A stretch of 37,237 nucleotides of DNA from Candidatus Eisenbergiella stercoravium (GCA_019113175.1 DXHY01000076.1:1-37237), one strand, 5' to 3'. Positions 24,025 to 35,109 are shown, numbered from the stretch's first letter. Translations and numbers: made by a program. The notes: a model not told the origin generated them from the sequence alone.

Positions 24025-24925
24025 CCTGTTTCTCCAGCTTCTCGAGCTCCTTCATCTCTTTGGCGCTCACATCATTCTTTTTATTTTCATCATTCTTTTT
24101 GTTCTTCCCGTGTCTCCTGCGGAAACGAAGCTGATCCGCACGGTATTCCCGGATCTCCTTTTCATCTCCCACGTTCACGATGACCTTTACCATCTGGCGC
24201 AGCACATTGACGGCGGATACCTCTCCCTTCAGGCCGTCATCCGTAGTCACGTAATCTCCCGTGTTGGGAAGCCTGGGGTTTAAATCCTCATAGGTTTCCT
24301 CCTCATGCTTCAGGCAGCACATCAGCCGGCCGCAGACACCGGAAATCTTGGTGGGATTCAGCGACAGATTCTGTTCCTTCGCCATCTTGATGGACACCGG
24401 AACGAACTCAGACAAATGGGTATGGCAGCACAGTTCCCGGCCGCAGATTCCAATTCCTCCCAGAATTTTGGTTTCATCCCGCACGCCGATCTGCCTCAGC
24501 TCGATTCTGGTCTTGAACACGCCGGCCAGATCCTTGACCAGCTCCCGGAAATCGATTCTGCCGTCCGCTGTAAAATAGAACAGCACTTTATTGTTATCGA
24601 AGGTATATTCCGCGTCGATCAGCTTCATTTCCAGCTTATGCTTCTTAATTTTCTCCTGACAGATGGCAAAGGCCTTCTTCTCCTTCACCTTATTCGCCGC
24701 TTCCTGCTCGTCGTCCCTCTCATTGGCGATTCGAAGCACCGGCTTCAGGGGCTGTACCACCTTTGAGTCATCCACCTCGCGGATTCCGCCCACGACGGTG
24801 CCGTATTCCACCCCCCGCGCGGTCTCCACAATCACATGATCGCCTCTCTTTATCTCAAATCCGACCGGATCAAAATAGTAGATCTTCCCCGCCGTCCGAA
24901 ATCTCACTCCAATGATTCTTTTCAT
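24002..24925 (-). CDS. ricT: PSP1 family protein, RicT/YaaT homologue
   Basis: A 307-residue protein of the PSP1 family. Residues 1-50 open with IIGVRFRTAGKIYYFDP. Two Cys clusters, CGRELCC (Cys161, 166, 167) and CGRLMCC (Cys198, 203, 204), match the iron-sulfur ligands used by the Bacillus RicA-RicF-RicT complex, which affects RNA processing and development (established there). The tail is Lys/Asn/Glu-rich with a small repeat (KNDENKKND) and is probably disordered. It lies between holB and the TrmN6-type gene, as yaaT does in Bacillus. Confidence 0.93.
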   Translation of the reverse strand: MKRIIGVRFRTAGKIYYFDPVGFEIKRGDHVIVETARGVEYGTVVGGIREVDDSKVVQPLKPVLRIANERDDEQEAANKVKEKKAFAICQEKIKKHKLEMKLIDAEYTFDNNKVLFYFTADGRIDFRELVKDLAGVFKTRIELRQIGVRDETKILGGIGICGRELCCHTHLSEFVPVSIKMAKEQNLSLNPTKISGVCGRLMCCLKHEEETYEDLNPRLPNTGDYVTTDDGLKGEVSAVNVLRQMVKVIVNVGDEKEIREYRADQLRFRRRHGKNKKNDENKKNDVSAKEMKELEKLEKQDEKSRLE

Positions 24926-24955
24926 CTATATACCTCCAAAAGCTTCCCATCAGTC

Positions 24956-24979
24956 CCGGACAGGCATCTGCCTGCCCGG
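24956..24979. other. Hairpin between holB and the PSP1 gene
   Basis: CCGG-A-CAGGCA-TC-TGCCTG-C-CCGG forms an 11-pair stem with one mismatch on the plus strand, which becomes a G-U pair in minus-strand RNA. There is no U-tail, so it is not a normal terminator. Confidence 0.5.
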
Positions 24980-25000
24980 AAACGAGCGGGTGAAGCATAA

Positions 25001-25990
25001 TCAGTTCTCCTGAATCGTCATGCACATCAGCTGCATGGTCAGGTCAAAATTCACATTTGCCAAAAGGCGCTGCTTCGCCTTTTCCACAGCGTCCAGAATC
25101 TTCTCCAGACCTTCATAGCTTGTCCTGTCAGCTTCCTTTCTAATATACTTGATTTCCTCCCTGAAAATCAAGTGATTGGCATCATTCGTCGCCTTAAACA
25201 GCAGAACATCCCTGTACCAGATGGAAATCAGGTCCAGATAGTCCGCCACATCCAGCTTGAACTCACTGATTTTCTTAATGGCTGCCACAATTTCCGCGGT
25301 CTCAAGCTCATGAATATATTTTAAAAGCGTCACCGCTTCTTCCTTCACCCGGTCAAAATCTTCACTGGAAGCAAGAAGCTTTGCCCTGCCGATATTTCCT
25401 CTGGCAAAGGCCACGCACACATTCGCCTTATAATCCGGCACCTTCAGCTCTTCCATCAGGTACCGCCTCACAATATCATCCCGCACCGGCTTCATCTCCA
25501 GCTTTACACAGCGGCTCTGAATGGTGGGAAGCAGAGCCCCCGCATTCGCGGTCAGGATCAGAATGATCCCGTAAGCCGGCGGCTCCTCCAGCGTCTTCAA
25601 AAGCGCGTTCTGCGCCTGCACCGTCATCTTTTCTCCCTCATTGATGATATAAATCTTATAAGGGCCGTAATAAGGCTTTATGACGATGTCGTTATTCACC
25701 TGGCTCCGGATATCCTCAACGCCGATGCTGCCCGGCTTCTCATGAACCACACGGATGATATCCGGATGGTTTCCCGACAGTGCCTGTCTGCAGGAATGGC
25801 ATTCTCCGCAGGGCTCCGTTCCGCCCTTTTCACACTGCAGCGTCCGCGCAAAAATCCCGGCAATGAATTCCTTTCCGCTGTTCTTTTCTCCTGACAAAAT
25901 ATACGCATGAGAAATCTGCCGTGTTTCCAGCACATTTCTCATATATTCCTTAATTGCGTCCTGTCCGTAAATATTGTTGAAACCCGCCAT
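25001..25990 (-). CDS. holB: DNA polymerase III delta' subunit
   Basis: A 329-residue clamp-loader subunit. The N-terminal AAA+ domain has the zinc module (CEKGGTEPCGECHSC), YKIYIINEGEKMTVQAQNALLKTLEEPP and the sensor loop TIQSRC. The P-loop reads GEKNSGKE, with Glu where Ser/Thr is usual, so ATP binding is probably weak or lost, as is common for delta'. I prefer the ATG at 25990 (MAGFNNIYGQ); a GTG three codons earlier is possible. It stands between the guanylate-kinase-like gene and the PSP1 gene. Confidence 0.93.
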   Translation of the reverse strand: MAGFNNIYGQDAIKEYMRNVLETRQISHAYILSGEKNSGKEFIAGIFARTLQCEKGGTEPCGECHSCRQALSGNHPDIIRVVHEKPGSIGVEDIRSQVNNDIVIKPYYGPYKIYIINEGEKMTVQAQNALLKTLEEPPAYGIILILTANAGALLPTIQSRCVKLEMKPVRDDIVRRYLMEELKVPDYKANVCVAFARGNIGRAKLLASSEDFDRVKEEAVTLLKYIHELETAEIVAAIKKISEFKLDVADYLDLISIWYRDVLLFKATNDANHLIFREEIKYIRKEADRTSYEGLEKILDAVEKAKQRLLANVNFDLTMQLMCMTIQEN

Positions 25991-26018
25991 ATTCCCCACC
26001 TTTCCCTTTCGTACCCCG

Positions 26019-26624
26019 TCAGGTATTCCCGCTGAGTTCTTTCAGAATATAAGCTTTGATCCGGCCCAGACATTCCTCCAGATCTCCGTTATAAAACCGG
26101 ACTTTAATACCGGCTTCCCGGATTTTTTCCTCAGAAAAATCCTCCGCGTCTGCAAGAAACCTCCGGCACATTTCTTCATACTTCGGCTCTTCCTGTGCCC
26201 GCTCCCGGTTCAGCGCCCTCTGCAGACGCTCTCCGTCGTCCAGATCGATATAAATCGGACGCACCCTGTCCGCGCCGAAATAATCCCGCACAGCCATGAA
26301 GGATACAAGTGTCCCGATCATCAGGTAATTTTTATCCTTCAGATCGATCTGTCCGTCGTCTGCCGTAAAATAGTACCATGGCCCGTACCAGGTCATATAT
26401 TTCCTCTCTTCAATGACCTTTCCCTGTCTGCGGAGCTCTTCCAGCCCCGCCTCGTCCATAAAAAAGTATTCTCTTCCGTTCTGTTCTCCATCCCGCATGG
26501 GCCTGGTGGTACAGGGAACCGCGGTGAAGAGCGTTACACCCTCCACGCCTTCCTCAAGCAGTCTGCGGTATATGGTATCCTTTCCGGAAGAGCTTTTCCC
26601 TGCGATATAAAAGATTTTTCCCAT
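26019..26624 (-). CDS. Guanylate-kinase-like nucleoside monophosphate kinase
   Basis: A 201-residue P-loop kinase. Walker A is GKSSSGKD (9-16), and the GMP-site motif CTTRPMRDGEQNGREYFFMD follows at about 38-57. The insertion MTWYGPWYYFTADDGQIDLKDKNYLMIG covers the usual lid-core region. It sits just before holB, a slot held by thymidylate kinase (tmk) in Bacillus. A main guanylate kinase probably exists elsewhere in the genome, so this may be a paralogue with another preference. The start has only a weak GGGAAG. Confidence 0.8.
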   Translation of the reverse strand: MGKIFYIAGKSSSGKDTIYRRLLEEGVEGVTLFTAVPCTTRPMRDGEQNGREYFFMDEAGLEELRRQGKVIEERKYMTWYGPWYYFTADDGQIDLKDKNYLMIGTLVSFMAVRDYFGADRVRPIYIDLDDGERLQRALNRERAQEEPKYEEMCRRFLADAEDFSEEKIREAGIKVRFYNGDLEECLGRIKAYILKELSGNT

Positions 26625-26686
26625 CGCTTCCCATTTTCATCCGTTTTTGTCAAAACGGCTTTCCTCTGTTTTTCCTGCCGTATCTT

Positions 26687-28263
<1,577 letters not shown>

Positions 28264-28267
<4 letters not shown>

Positions 28268-28294
28268 AGAACGGCCCAGAGGGCCGTTCTTTGC
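28264..28294. repeat. Perfect 14-bp hairpin between pyk and glpK
   Basis: GCAAAGAACGGCCC-AGA-GGGCCGTTCTTTGC is a perfect stem with a 3-base loop. A second stem (ACGG-A-AGGAGA with TCTCCTCCGT, 28296-28320) lies beside it and is followed by T only on the plus strand. The AAAGAACGGC core is shared with the fabD leader at 19284-19307. For pyk mRNA neither stem has a U-tail. Confidence 0.8.
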
Positions 28295-28321
28295 TACGGA
28301 AGGAGACTCTCTCCTCCGTTT

Positions 28322-29734
28322 TTAAACCTCCACAACTCTGAGCTGGTTGGTCATTCCGGAGATGCCGAGAGGCACGCCTGCGGTGATGATCACTTTGTCT
28401 CCGTGGTGGATATAGCCTGCGTTCAGCGCTGCGGTAACTGCCTCGTTGAACAGATCCTCAGTGGTATTTTCCTCATGGATCAGAAGCGGCTGTACGCCCC
28501 ACTGCAGGTTAAGCTGACGCCATACCAGACGCTTCACAGCGCATCCGATGATCGGGCAGCTGGGCTTGAATCTGGAAATCATGGCAGCCGTAAATCCGGA
28601 CATGGTAACCGTAATGATCGCCTTTACCTTCAGATCCGCAGCCAGCGTGCAGGTCGCATGGGAAATCGCCGTTGTGGTGTCTCCGTCATCCGGAACCGCG
28701 CGTTTCTTCAGACGTCCCTCGAAATCAATATCCTCTTCGGTTCTCTCAGCAATTCTGGCCATGGTTCTTACAGCTTCCACCGGATAATCTCCGTTTGCGC
28801 TTTCTCCGGAAAGCATGATCGCCGTGGTTCCGTCATAGATGGCGTTTGCAATATCCGTCGCTTCCGCTCTGGTCGGACGGGGATTGTGGATCATGGATTC
28901 CAGCATCTGGGTCGCAGTAACCACCTGCTTGCCGGCTGCAACAGCCTTCTTGATCATCTGCTTCTGAAGAATCGGTACCTCCTCAAGCGGAACCTCAACG
29001 CCAAGATCACCTCTTGCTACCATGATTCCGTCGGAAACCTCGATGATCTCATCCATATTGCGAACGCCCTGCAGGCTTTCGATCTTGGAGATGATCATCA
29101 TATGGGAGTTATGCTCTTCCAGAATCTTACGGATCTCGAGAACGTCCTCTTTCTTCCGCACGAAGCTGGCGGCGATGATATCAAAGCCCTTTTCAATACC
29201 GAACAGAATGTCGCTCATGTCGGATTCGCCGATATAAGGCATGGACAGATCCGCTCCCGGCACATTAACACCCTTGTGATTGGAAACCGGGCCGCCATTT
29301 ACAACGCGGCAGATGATATCGGTATCCGTAACCTCTTCTACGATCATCTCGATCAGACCATCGTCAATCAGAATTCTGGAGCCGGCGCTTACATCATTTA
29401 CCAGGTTCTTATAGGAAATGGCAGCGATTTCATTGGTTCCCATGATTTCCTTCGTGGTCAGGGTAAATTTCTGGTCTGCCACCAGCTCCGTCTTTCCGCC
29501 TTCAAAATCTCTCAGTCTGATTTCCGGTCCCTTGGTATCGAGAAGGATGGCCACCGGCATGTTCAGTTCCTTGCTGACCTTCCGGATTGTGTCGAACTTC
29601 GCACCCTGCTCCGCATGATCTCCGTGGGAAAAGTTGCACCGGGCAACGTTCATTCCGGCAAGGATAATTTCCCTTACCTTTTCTTCGCTCTGAGATGCGG
29701 GTCCAATCGTGCAGATCATTTTTGTTTTTCTCAT
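28322..29734 (-). CDS. pyk: Pyruvate kinase
   Basis: A 470-residue enzyme for the last step of glycolysis. KMICTIGPAS, NVARCNFSHGDHAEQ, LDTKGPEIR, ISKIESLQG, MVARGDLGVE and TRAEATDIANAIYDGTTAIMLSGESANGDYPVEAV are the substrate, metal and signature sites. The length is that of the form without the extra C-terminal PEP-utilising domain found in Bacillus. AGGA sits 10 bases before the ATG. It begins 2 bases after the decarboxylase stop, so the two are cotranscribed. Confidence 0.97.
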   Translation of the reverse strand: MRKTKMICTIGPASQSEEKVREIILAGMNVARCNFSHGDHAEQGAKFDTIRKVSKELNMPVAILLDTKGPEIRLRDFEGGKTELVADQKFTLTTKEIMGTNEIAAISYKNLVNDVSAGSRILIDDGLIEMIVEEVTDTDIICRVVNGGPVSNHKGVNVPGADLSMPYIGESDMSDILFGIEKGFDIIAASFVRKKEDVLEIRKILEEHNSHMMIISKIESLQGVRNMDEIIEVSDGIMVARGDLGVEVPLEEVPILQKQMIKKAVAAGKQVVTATQMLESMIHNPRPTRAEATDIANAIYDGTTAIMLSGESANGDYPVEAVRTMARIAERTEEDIDFEGRLKKRAVPDDGDTTTAISHATCTLAADLKVKAIITVTMSGFTAAMISRFKPSCPIIGCAVKRLVWRQLNLQWGVQPLLIHEENTTEDLFNEAVTAALNAGYIHHGDKVIITAGVPLGISGMTNQLRVVEV

Positions 29735-29736
29735 TT

Positions 29737-31254
29737 TCAGTTCCTCCGTCCTTTTATGATTTCAATTGTGAGTTCCCGGGCAGAAACTCCGCCGCCGCCC
29801 GGACTTTCCACACCCTGTACGTTCAGTCCCTGCCGAACGTACTTATTTATTAACTTAATGATCTCCTCAGTGATAACTTCTCCCGGGATGATCAGCGGGA
29901 TTCCCGGCGGATAGAGGTTCACATAAGTTGCTGAAATTTTTCCTGCCGCCTCCGATAGATCTACCGCGGCTTTCGGCGCTTCCAGCGCCTCATGAAGCGG
30001 AAGAATGGCGGCCGTCCGCGGCCAGCTCTTCAGAGGGCCTTCCCGCGGCATCTCCTTTCCCGCCAGACCCATATCAATTTCCTCCAGCGCCTCTGCCAGC
30101 CGGCGGAAGCCTTCCCCGGTGTCCCAGGGCGTAAGGATTGCGGTCACGCAGGTATCGCATACCATCTCCATTTGAAGATGATAACGGTTCAAAAGCTCTT
30201 TGTAAAGTAAATTTCCGGTAATTTTTTCATTTTGTGCCGCTATCAGAAGTTTTCCCCGGTCAAACGCTTTCATACACCCCTGTTTTGGAAGCTCCGCGCT
30301 CAAAATCCGGAGGTTTCGAAGGCCTGACAGCCTGTTATATAACCGGTCCAGCCTTTTCTCAAAATCCGAAAACAGCTCTCTGCCCTGTTCCTGAAGAAGC
30401 CGCACGCAGAAGTCCATGCCTGCCATCAGCAGATAAGAGGGGCTGCTCGTCTGATACATCCTCTCATACCGCCTGACGGTCTCAGCGGATACCCGGTTTC
30501 CGTTTCGATGAAGAAGTGCTGTCTGTGTCAGGGACGGAAGCGTTTTATGCAGGCTCTGCACCACCAGGTCGGCACCGAGCCGGACCGGGCTTTCCGGCTG
30601 TCCCGGCGCGAACCCGAAGTGGGCGCCATGCGCGCTGTCCACAATCAAAACCGCCCCGGCCCGGTGCGCAGTCTCTGCAATGGCCTCCACATCCGACACC
30701 ACTCCATCATAGGTGGGAGAGGTGATCACAACCGCCCGGATATCCGGATCTCGGGTCAGAGCCTCTTCTACCTGCTGCGGCGCTATGGCATCCGCCACAC
30801 CGCCCTCCAGCAGCCCGGGATACAGAAAAACCGGATCCAGCTCCCGCAGACAGACCGCGTGATAGACTGACCTGTGGCAGTTTCTCGCCACCAGTACCCT
30901 GCTCCCTTTCGGGACAGCGGCAGACACAGCCGTCAGAATCCCGGCCGTAGAGCCGTTCACCAGAAAGAAGGTCTCATCCGCGCCGAACACCTCCGAAGCG
31001 CGCCTTTCGGCAGACATGAGAATCCCTTCCGGCTGATGCAGATCATCGAAGCCGTCGATCTCCGTAATATCCACTCCCGCTGCAGCACACAGCGCGGCTC
31101 CGGCCTCCGGAGGCATATTTCTTTTATGTCCGGGCATATGGAACGGATAGTAATCAGAATCCCTGTAGAGCTCCAGCCGTCCTATCAGTCCGCTGTCCAT
31201 CTCCTTCTGAGGTTCTGTTTTCTTCGCGCCTCCCATATCGTCCATGTCATTCAT
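29737..31254 (-). CDS. PLP-dependent Orn/Lys/Arg decarboxylase family protein (YaaO/SpeA-like)
   Basis: A 505-residue fold-type I decarboxylase. FHMPGHKRN (38-46), DITEIDGFDDLHQPEG, VNGSTAGILTAV, the PLP-binding VDSAHGAHFGF (Asp206, His209) and the Schiff-base Lys237 in SLHKTLPSLTQTA are all present, then the C-terminal LYPPGIPLIIPGE. It lacks the N-terminal wing domain of the enterobacterial enzymes. The substrate cannot be read from the sequence; arginine or lysine is likely. In Bacillus a relative (yaaO) lies a few genes before holB; here pyk and glpK intervene. Its start overlaps the HD gene by 8 bases. Confidence 0.92.
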   Translation of the reverse strand: MNDMDDMGGAKKTEPQKEMDSGLIGRLELYRDSDYYPFHMPGHKRNMPPEAGAALCAAAGVDITEIDGFDDLHQPEGILMSAERRASEVFGADETFFLVNGSTAGILTAVSAAVPKGSRVLVARNCHRSVYHAVCLRELDPVFLYPGLLEGGVADAIAPQQVEEALTRDPDIRAVVITSPTYDGVVSDVEAIAETAHRAGAVLIVDSAHGAHFGFAPGQPESPVRLGADLVVQSLHKTLPSLTQTALLHRNGNRVSAETVRRYERMYQTSSPSYLLMAGMDFCVRLLQEQGRELFSDFEKRLDRLYNRLSGLRNLRILSAELPKQGCMKAFDRGKLLIAAQNEKITGNLLYKELLNRYHLQMEMVCDTCVTAILTPWDTGEGFRRLAEALEEIDMGLAGKEMPREGPLKSWPRTAAILPLHEALEAPKAAVDLSEAAGKISATYVNLYPPGIPLIIPGEVITEEIIKLINKYVRQGLNVQGVESPGGGGVSARELTIEIIKGRRN

Positions 31255-31786
31255 TTGCTTCAGTACCTTTCGTTCTCTTTTCTTTTTTCCCGGAACAGCG
31301 TCTCCCTTTTCTCAGCCGGAGCGTTTCCAGCAGAGAACAATATTTGTCCGCCGCCGTCACAATCCAGGCCTCCCGGCACATCGGCGGCACAACCGTGAGA
31401 GGCCACATGTGCTTCCGAATAATTTCCTGTTCACAGGAAGTCAGCCTGTATTCCTTTCCCGCATTCCGAAGCGCTGTCTGAGGATGACTGAAGCCATGCA
31501 GATTCCTGATTCCCTTCGCGTGCCTGTGCGTGTGCCAGTCGTACAGAAAATAGTCGTGAAGGAGTGCTCCTCTCACAAGATCCCGTTCCCTGACACGGAT
31601 TCCCAGTCTCTTCAGCCCGTCCACGATTTCCAGACTGCAGCCTGCCACACAGATGGAATGCTCATAAACGGATACGCTGCCATGCTGAATATTTTTTCGT
31701 GTGCTGCGAAATCGGGAGGATCTCAGGATATCTCCTCCATAGCCCGCAATCCGTTTTACCAGCCGTCTATTTATTTCTTCCGGCAT
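31247..31786 (-). CDS. HD-domain protein (probable phosphohydrolase)
   Basis: A 179-residue protein with an HD-type metal site: His43 in YEHSICVAG, His77-Asp78 in LLHDYFLYDWH, His126 in RKHMWPL and Asp147 in AADKYCS. The tail is Lys/Arg-rich (LRKGRRCSGKKEKRTKG). The start at 31786 has AGGAG 9 bases upstream, just after the L,D-transpeptidase stop. Such proteins hydrolyse phosphate esters or nucleotides; the substrate is unknown. It overlaps the decarboxylase start (coupled). Confidence 0.85.
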   Translation of the reverse strand: MPEEINRRLVKRIAGYGGDILRSSRFRSTRKNIQHGSVSVYEHSICVAGCSLEIVDGLKRLGIRVRERDLVRGALLHDYFLYDWHTHRHAKGIRNLHGFSHPQTALRNAGKEYRLTSCEQEIIRKHMWPLTVVPPMCREAWIVTAADKYCSLLETLRLRKGRRCSGKKEKRTKGTEANE

Positions 31787-31802
31787 TATGTTTGCTCCTT
31801 TC

Positions 31803-33221
31803 TCAGTCATAGCAGACAACCGGGAATCCCTTCTCCACATATCCATAAATTGTCTCGGCGGCCTCCTCCGGCAGATTGATGCATCCATGTGATCCGTTTG
31901 TCTGATAGACATCCCCACCGAATTCCTTTCTCCAGGATGCGTCATGCATTCCGATATTCCCGTTAAAAGGCATCCAGTACTTCACCGGCGTTGTATAATT
32001 TTCCCCTGTCAGTGTTGCGTTTCTCTCCTTATAGGTCAGTCCGAACACGCCGGGCGGCGTTGCGTATCCCCTCGACACATTTCCAGACACCAGATCGCTT
32101 TCCAGAATCTTCTTTCCGTCTATGTACAGATAAAGATGCTGTCTGCCCAGATCAATTTCCACATAGGAGCTGCCGATATCCTCTCCGGCCGGTCCTTCCG
32201 CATAACCCCTGGAAAAATACAGCGGTTCCTTTTCCACCCTTTCTCCATTCTTTATGCCTGACAGCAGCGCCTCTGTTTCTCCCGCCCGGTCCGTCCACCA
32301 GCCATAGGAGCCCTTCAGCCTGTGCACCGTTCCGTCCGTTGCCGTAAAATCTCTCTCTCTTCCAAACGTATCATGCTTCTTTGCCAGTCCGTTTACATAT
32401 TCCCGAACCGCTTCTTCATCCAGATTTACCTCATCTCCTTCGATGGTGAGCCAGGTACTGATCAACCTGCCGTCGATCACCTCCTCTTCTCCATTCCAGC
32501 GATAGATAATTTCCGTGCCCGCATACCGGTTTGCCTTTTCAAGCGCCCGATTCAGCCCCGGATCATCCGATTTTACCTCCGCATCAGAATAAAAGCCGCC
32601 TTCCCGCAGATCGAGACTTTCCACCAGCTCTTTCAATGCCTCTTCCACAGCTGCCTTTACCTTTTCAAAATCGAGTACGGTTCCCGGATCCTCAGGAATA
32701 ATGGAATATCCTGCCGGATACTCGTACTCACTGATTTCAGCGTCCCTGGGTCTGCGGATATTTTCCGGAGCAAAAAAAGGAGATTCTCTCAGCCGTTTGT
32801 CCAGAGCATCATCCTCATAGGTCACCGCCCTGGGCAGCTCACATGCGAAAGAAGAAAAAAACATCTCCGGCCACGCCCATCCGCTCATGTCTGCGCTGAA
32901 TCGATCCAGCGTATCATCAAACACATAGCTCATTCCAAGCTCTGCCGGCGTCAGTGCATCGCTCATCTCGTCTCTTCCTGTAATCGCAAGCTCGTAGTAA
33001 ATTTCCGGATTCAGAAGCTCCTCACGTACCTGCTCCCTGGAGCGAAAGCTCACGTCTGTTCCATTAATACTCGTTCTCCAGAAATAATGGCCTGCAAAAA
33101 AGAAAGAGCCCGCAAGATAGATCAGAGCCAGCGCTCCTGCCGCGATGACCGCGGCAGGAATCACTCTGCGCAAAAGCCCCCCTCTTTTTTCCTGCTGCTC
33201 TCTTATTTCATTTCTGTTCAT
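31803..33221 (-). CDS. L,D-transpeptidase (YkuD) with peptidoglycan-binding-like domain
   Basis: A 472-residue membrane-anchored enzyme. One N-terminal helix lies at about 22-43. A long region (about 50-345) contains the peptidoglycan-binding_4-type segment seen in VanW-like proteins. A C-terminal YkuD domain begins YVEIDLGRQHLYLYIDG, with catalytic Cys447 in SHGCINLP and His426 in GMHDASW. It should form 3-3 crosslinks or attach groups to peptidoglycan outside the membrane (family knowledge). It starts the run that continues with the HD gene, decarboxylase and pyk. Confidence 0.93.
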   Translation of the reverse strand: MNRNEIREQQEKRGGLLRRVIPAAVIAAGALALIYLAGSFFFAGHYFWRTSINGTDVSFRSREQVREELLNPEIYYELAITGRDEMSDALTPAELGMSYVFDDTLDRFSADMSGWAWPEMFFSSFACELPRAVTYEDDALDKRLRESPFFAPENIRRPRDAEISEYEYPAGYSIIPEDPGTVLDFEKVKAAVEEALKELVESLDLREGGFYSDAEVKSDDPGLNRALEKANRYAGTEIIYRWNGEEEVIDGRLISTWLTIEGDEVNLDEEAVREYVNGLAKKHDTFGRERDFTATDGTVHRLKGSYGWWTDRAGETEALLSGIKNGERVEKEPLYFSRGYAEGPAGEDIGSSYVEIDLGRQHLYLYIDGKKILESDLVSGNVSRGYATPPGVFGLTYKERNATLTGENYTTPVKYWMPFNGNIGMHDASWRKEFGGDVYQTNGSHGCINLPEEAAETIYGYVEKGFPVVCYD

Positions 33222-33254
33222 TCAGCCTTCCTTTGTAACATTTTCTTTTCTCTT

Positions 33255-33260
33255 ATTGTA
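33255..33260 (-). promoter_or_regulatory. Candidate extended -10 promoter for the L,D-transpeptidase gene
   Basis: TG-A-TACAAT on the minus strand, about 34 bases before the ATG, in the 100-base gap after the exporter operon. The -35 match is poor. Confidence 0.45.
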
Positions 33261-33321
33261 TCACTTCCCGTGCAAAAGAGAAACCTGAGAATGCTACAAA
33301 CCTGCCGGAAAAACTGACCAG

Positions 33322-35109
33322 TTATTCAAACTGAGCCAGATACATCTGTCTGTACAGCCCCTCCTGATTCAGGAGCTCCTCATGGGTTCCCTGCTGAACC
33401 ACATCCCCGTCGTTAACCACCAGAATATGATCCGCGTTCCGGATTGTGGAAAGCCTGTGGGCAATGATAAAACATGTCTTTCCTTCCATCAGCTTCCGCA
33501 TCGCTTCCTGGATCTTCATTTCCGTTCTGGTATCCACATCCGAAGTCGCCTCATCCAGAATCAGCATTCTCGCAGGAAGCAGCATGGCTCTCGCAATCGT
33601 AAGGAGCTGCTTCTGACCCTTGGAAATATTGGTTCCCTCATCTGAAAGCACCGTCCGATAACCCTCCGGCAGTCTTCTGATGAATCCGTCAATGCCGGCC
33701 TCCTTTGCCGCCGCCCGTATCTGCTCCTCCTGTTTTTCAATATCCCCTTCCAGGCTGCCGTATGCCAGATTTTCATAAATCGTGCCTGTAAACAGCCAGG
33801 TATCCTGCAGCACCATCGCATAGGAATGACGGAGGCTGTCCCTCTTAAGCACCCTGATTTCAGTTCCGTCCACTGCGATAAACCCATCGTCCACATCATA
33901 AAAACGCATGAGCAGATTAATCAGCGTCGTTTTTCCGGCTCCGGTTGGTCCCACAATCGCTATCATTTTACCGGGTTTTACGTGGAAACTCAAGTCATGG
34001 ATCACAGTTTTAGCAGGATTATAGCCAAATTTCACGTGACTTAGCTCCACGTCTCCTTCCGCCGCTGTCAATTCCTTCGCGTCCGGTGCATCAGCAGCCT
34101 CTTCCATCTCGTCCAGCAGCCGGAATACCCTCTCCGCGGCAGCCATGGAGGACTGCAGGTCGCTGATGATATTCGCGGCCTCGTTGATCGGTCCGGAAAA
34201 TTTTCTGGAATACAGCACAAAAGACGAAATATTTCCCATGCTCATTCTTCCGAACAGATACAGAATGGCGCCAAATACGCTGATCAGAGAAAGAGAAAGG
34301 TTGTTGATGAAATTTACCATCGGCCCCACGATACTGCCATAATATTCTGCCCTGTAATATGCTGTCATGGCTTTTGCATTCTTTTCCTCAAAGCGGCGGA
34401 TCGTATTCTCCTCCTGACAATATGCCTTCAGCGTCCTCTGCCCTGAAACCATTTCTTCTGCAAATCCGTTCAGTTCTCCCAGTGTGGCTGATCTGGCACG
34501 AAACAGCGGCCGGGTTTTACCCGTCAGATATCTCGTGATACACATGGATAGCGGCATGGTAAAAGCAAAAATAAGAACAAGTGCCGGAGAGATTATCAGC
34601 ATCATGAGAAAAGCCCCGCTCACCGTAATCACAGTCGTCAGAAGCTGCACCACATCATCGGACAGAGACAGATTCACCGTATCGATATCATAGGAAATCC
34701 GGCTGATGATATCCCCTCCCTGATGCACGTCAAAATACCCAACCGGAAGGGCAAGCAGCTTTTCAAAAACATCCTTCCGCATCTGATATACCACCTTCCG
34801 GCTGATGGTGATCATCAGAACCTGCAGCAGATAGGAAAATACGGAGGATACCACATAAAAGCCCGCCATCCAGGCCGCATAATAAAACACTCTTGAAAAA
34901 ATAACTTTTCCAGGTCCCGGTTCTATGGCATCCACTGCATAACCTGACAGCAGAGGCCCGATCAGCGAAAACAGATTGCTGCCTACTGTAAGAGCCATCG
35001 CTCCGACAAGATACCATTTATAACGCATCAGATATCCGCCGAGCCTCAGCAGTGTCCCCTTTTTTCCGGCTGTTTTATGTTCTCCGCCTTTTCGTCCTTC
35101 CGTCTTCAT
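33322..35109 (-). CDS. ABC exporter half-transporter with canonical ATPase motifs (TM288-like subunit)
   Basis: A 595-residue protein: six-helix type I exporter domain (about 25-330) and a nucleotide-binding domain. Walker A VGPTGAGKTT, Walker B MLILDEATSDVD with the catalytic Glu, and IIAHRLST are canonical. The signature is ISKGQ rather than LSGGQ. This is the pattern of the consensus-site subunit in heterodimeric exporters. The start at 35109 is the second of two adjacent ATGs and has GGAGG 5 bases before it. It follows its partner gene by about 100 bases. Drug or lipid export is the family role; the substrate is unknown. Confidence 0.9.
   Translation of the reverse strand: MKTEGRKGGEHKTAGKKGTLLRLGGYLMRYKWYLVGAMALTVGSNLFSLIGPLLSGYAVDAIEPGPGKVIFSRVFYYAAWMAGFYVVSSVFSYLLQVLMITISRKVVYQMRKDVFEKLLALPVGYFDVHQGGDIISRISYDIDTVNLSLSDDVVQLLTTVITVSGAFLMMLIISPALVLIFAFTMPLSMCITRYLTGKTRPLFRARSATLGELNGFAEEMVSGQRTLKAYCQEENTIRRFEEKNAKAMTAYYRAEYYGSIVGPMVNFINNLSLSLISVFGAILYLFGRMSMGNISSFVLYSRKFSGPINEAANIISDLQSSMAAAERVFRLLDEMEEAADAPDAKELTAAEGDVELSHVKFGYNPAKTVIHDLSFHVKPGKMIAIVGPTGAGKTTLINLLMRFYDVDDGFIAVDGTEIRVLKRDSLRHSYAMVLQDTWLFTGTIYENLAYGSLEGDIEKQEEQIRAAAKEAGIDGFIRRLPEGYRTVLSDEGTNISKGQKQLLTIARAMLLPARMLILDEATSDVDTRTEMKIQEAMRKLMEGKTCFIIAHRLSTIRNADHILVVNDGDVVQQGTHEELLNQEGLYRQMYLAQFE

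Noticed and set aside
26640-26660. Terminator between glpK and the guanylate-kinase-like gene
   Set aside because: CCGTTTT/AAAACGG forms a small stem but has no U-tail on the minus strand, and the short gap suggests read-through.
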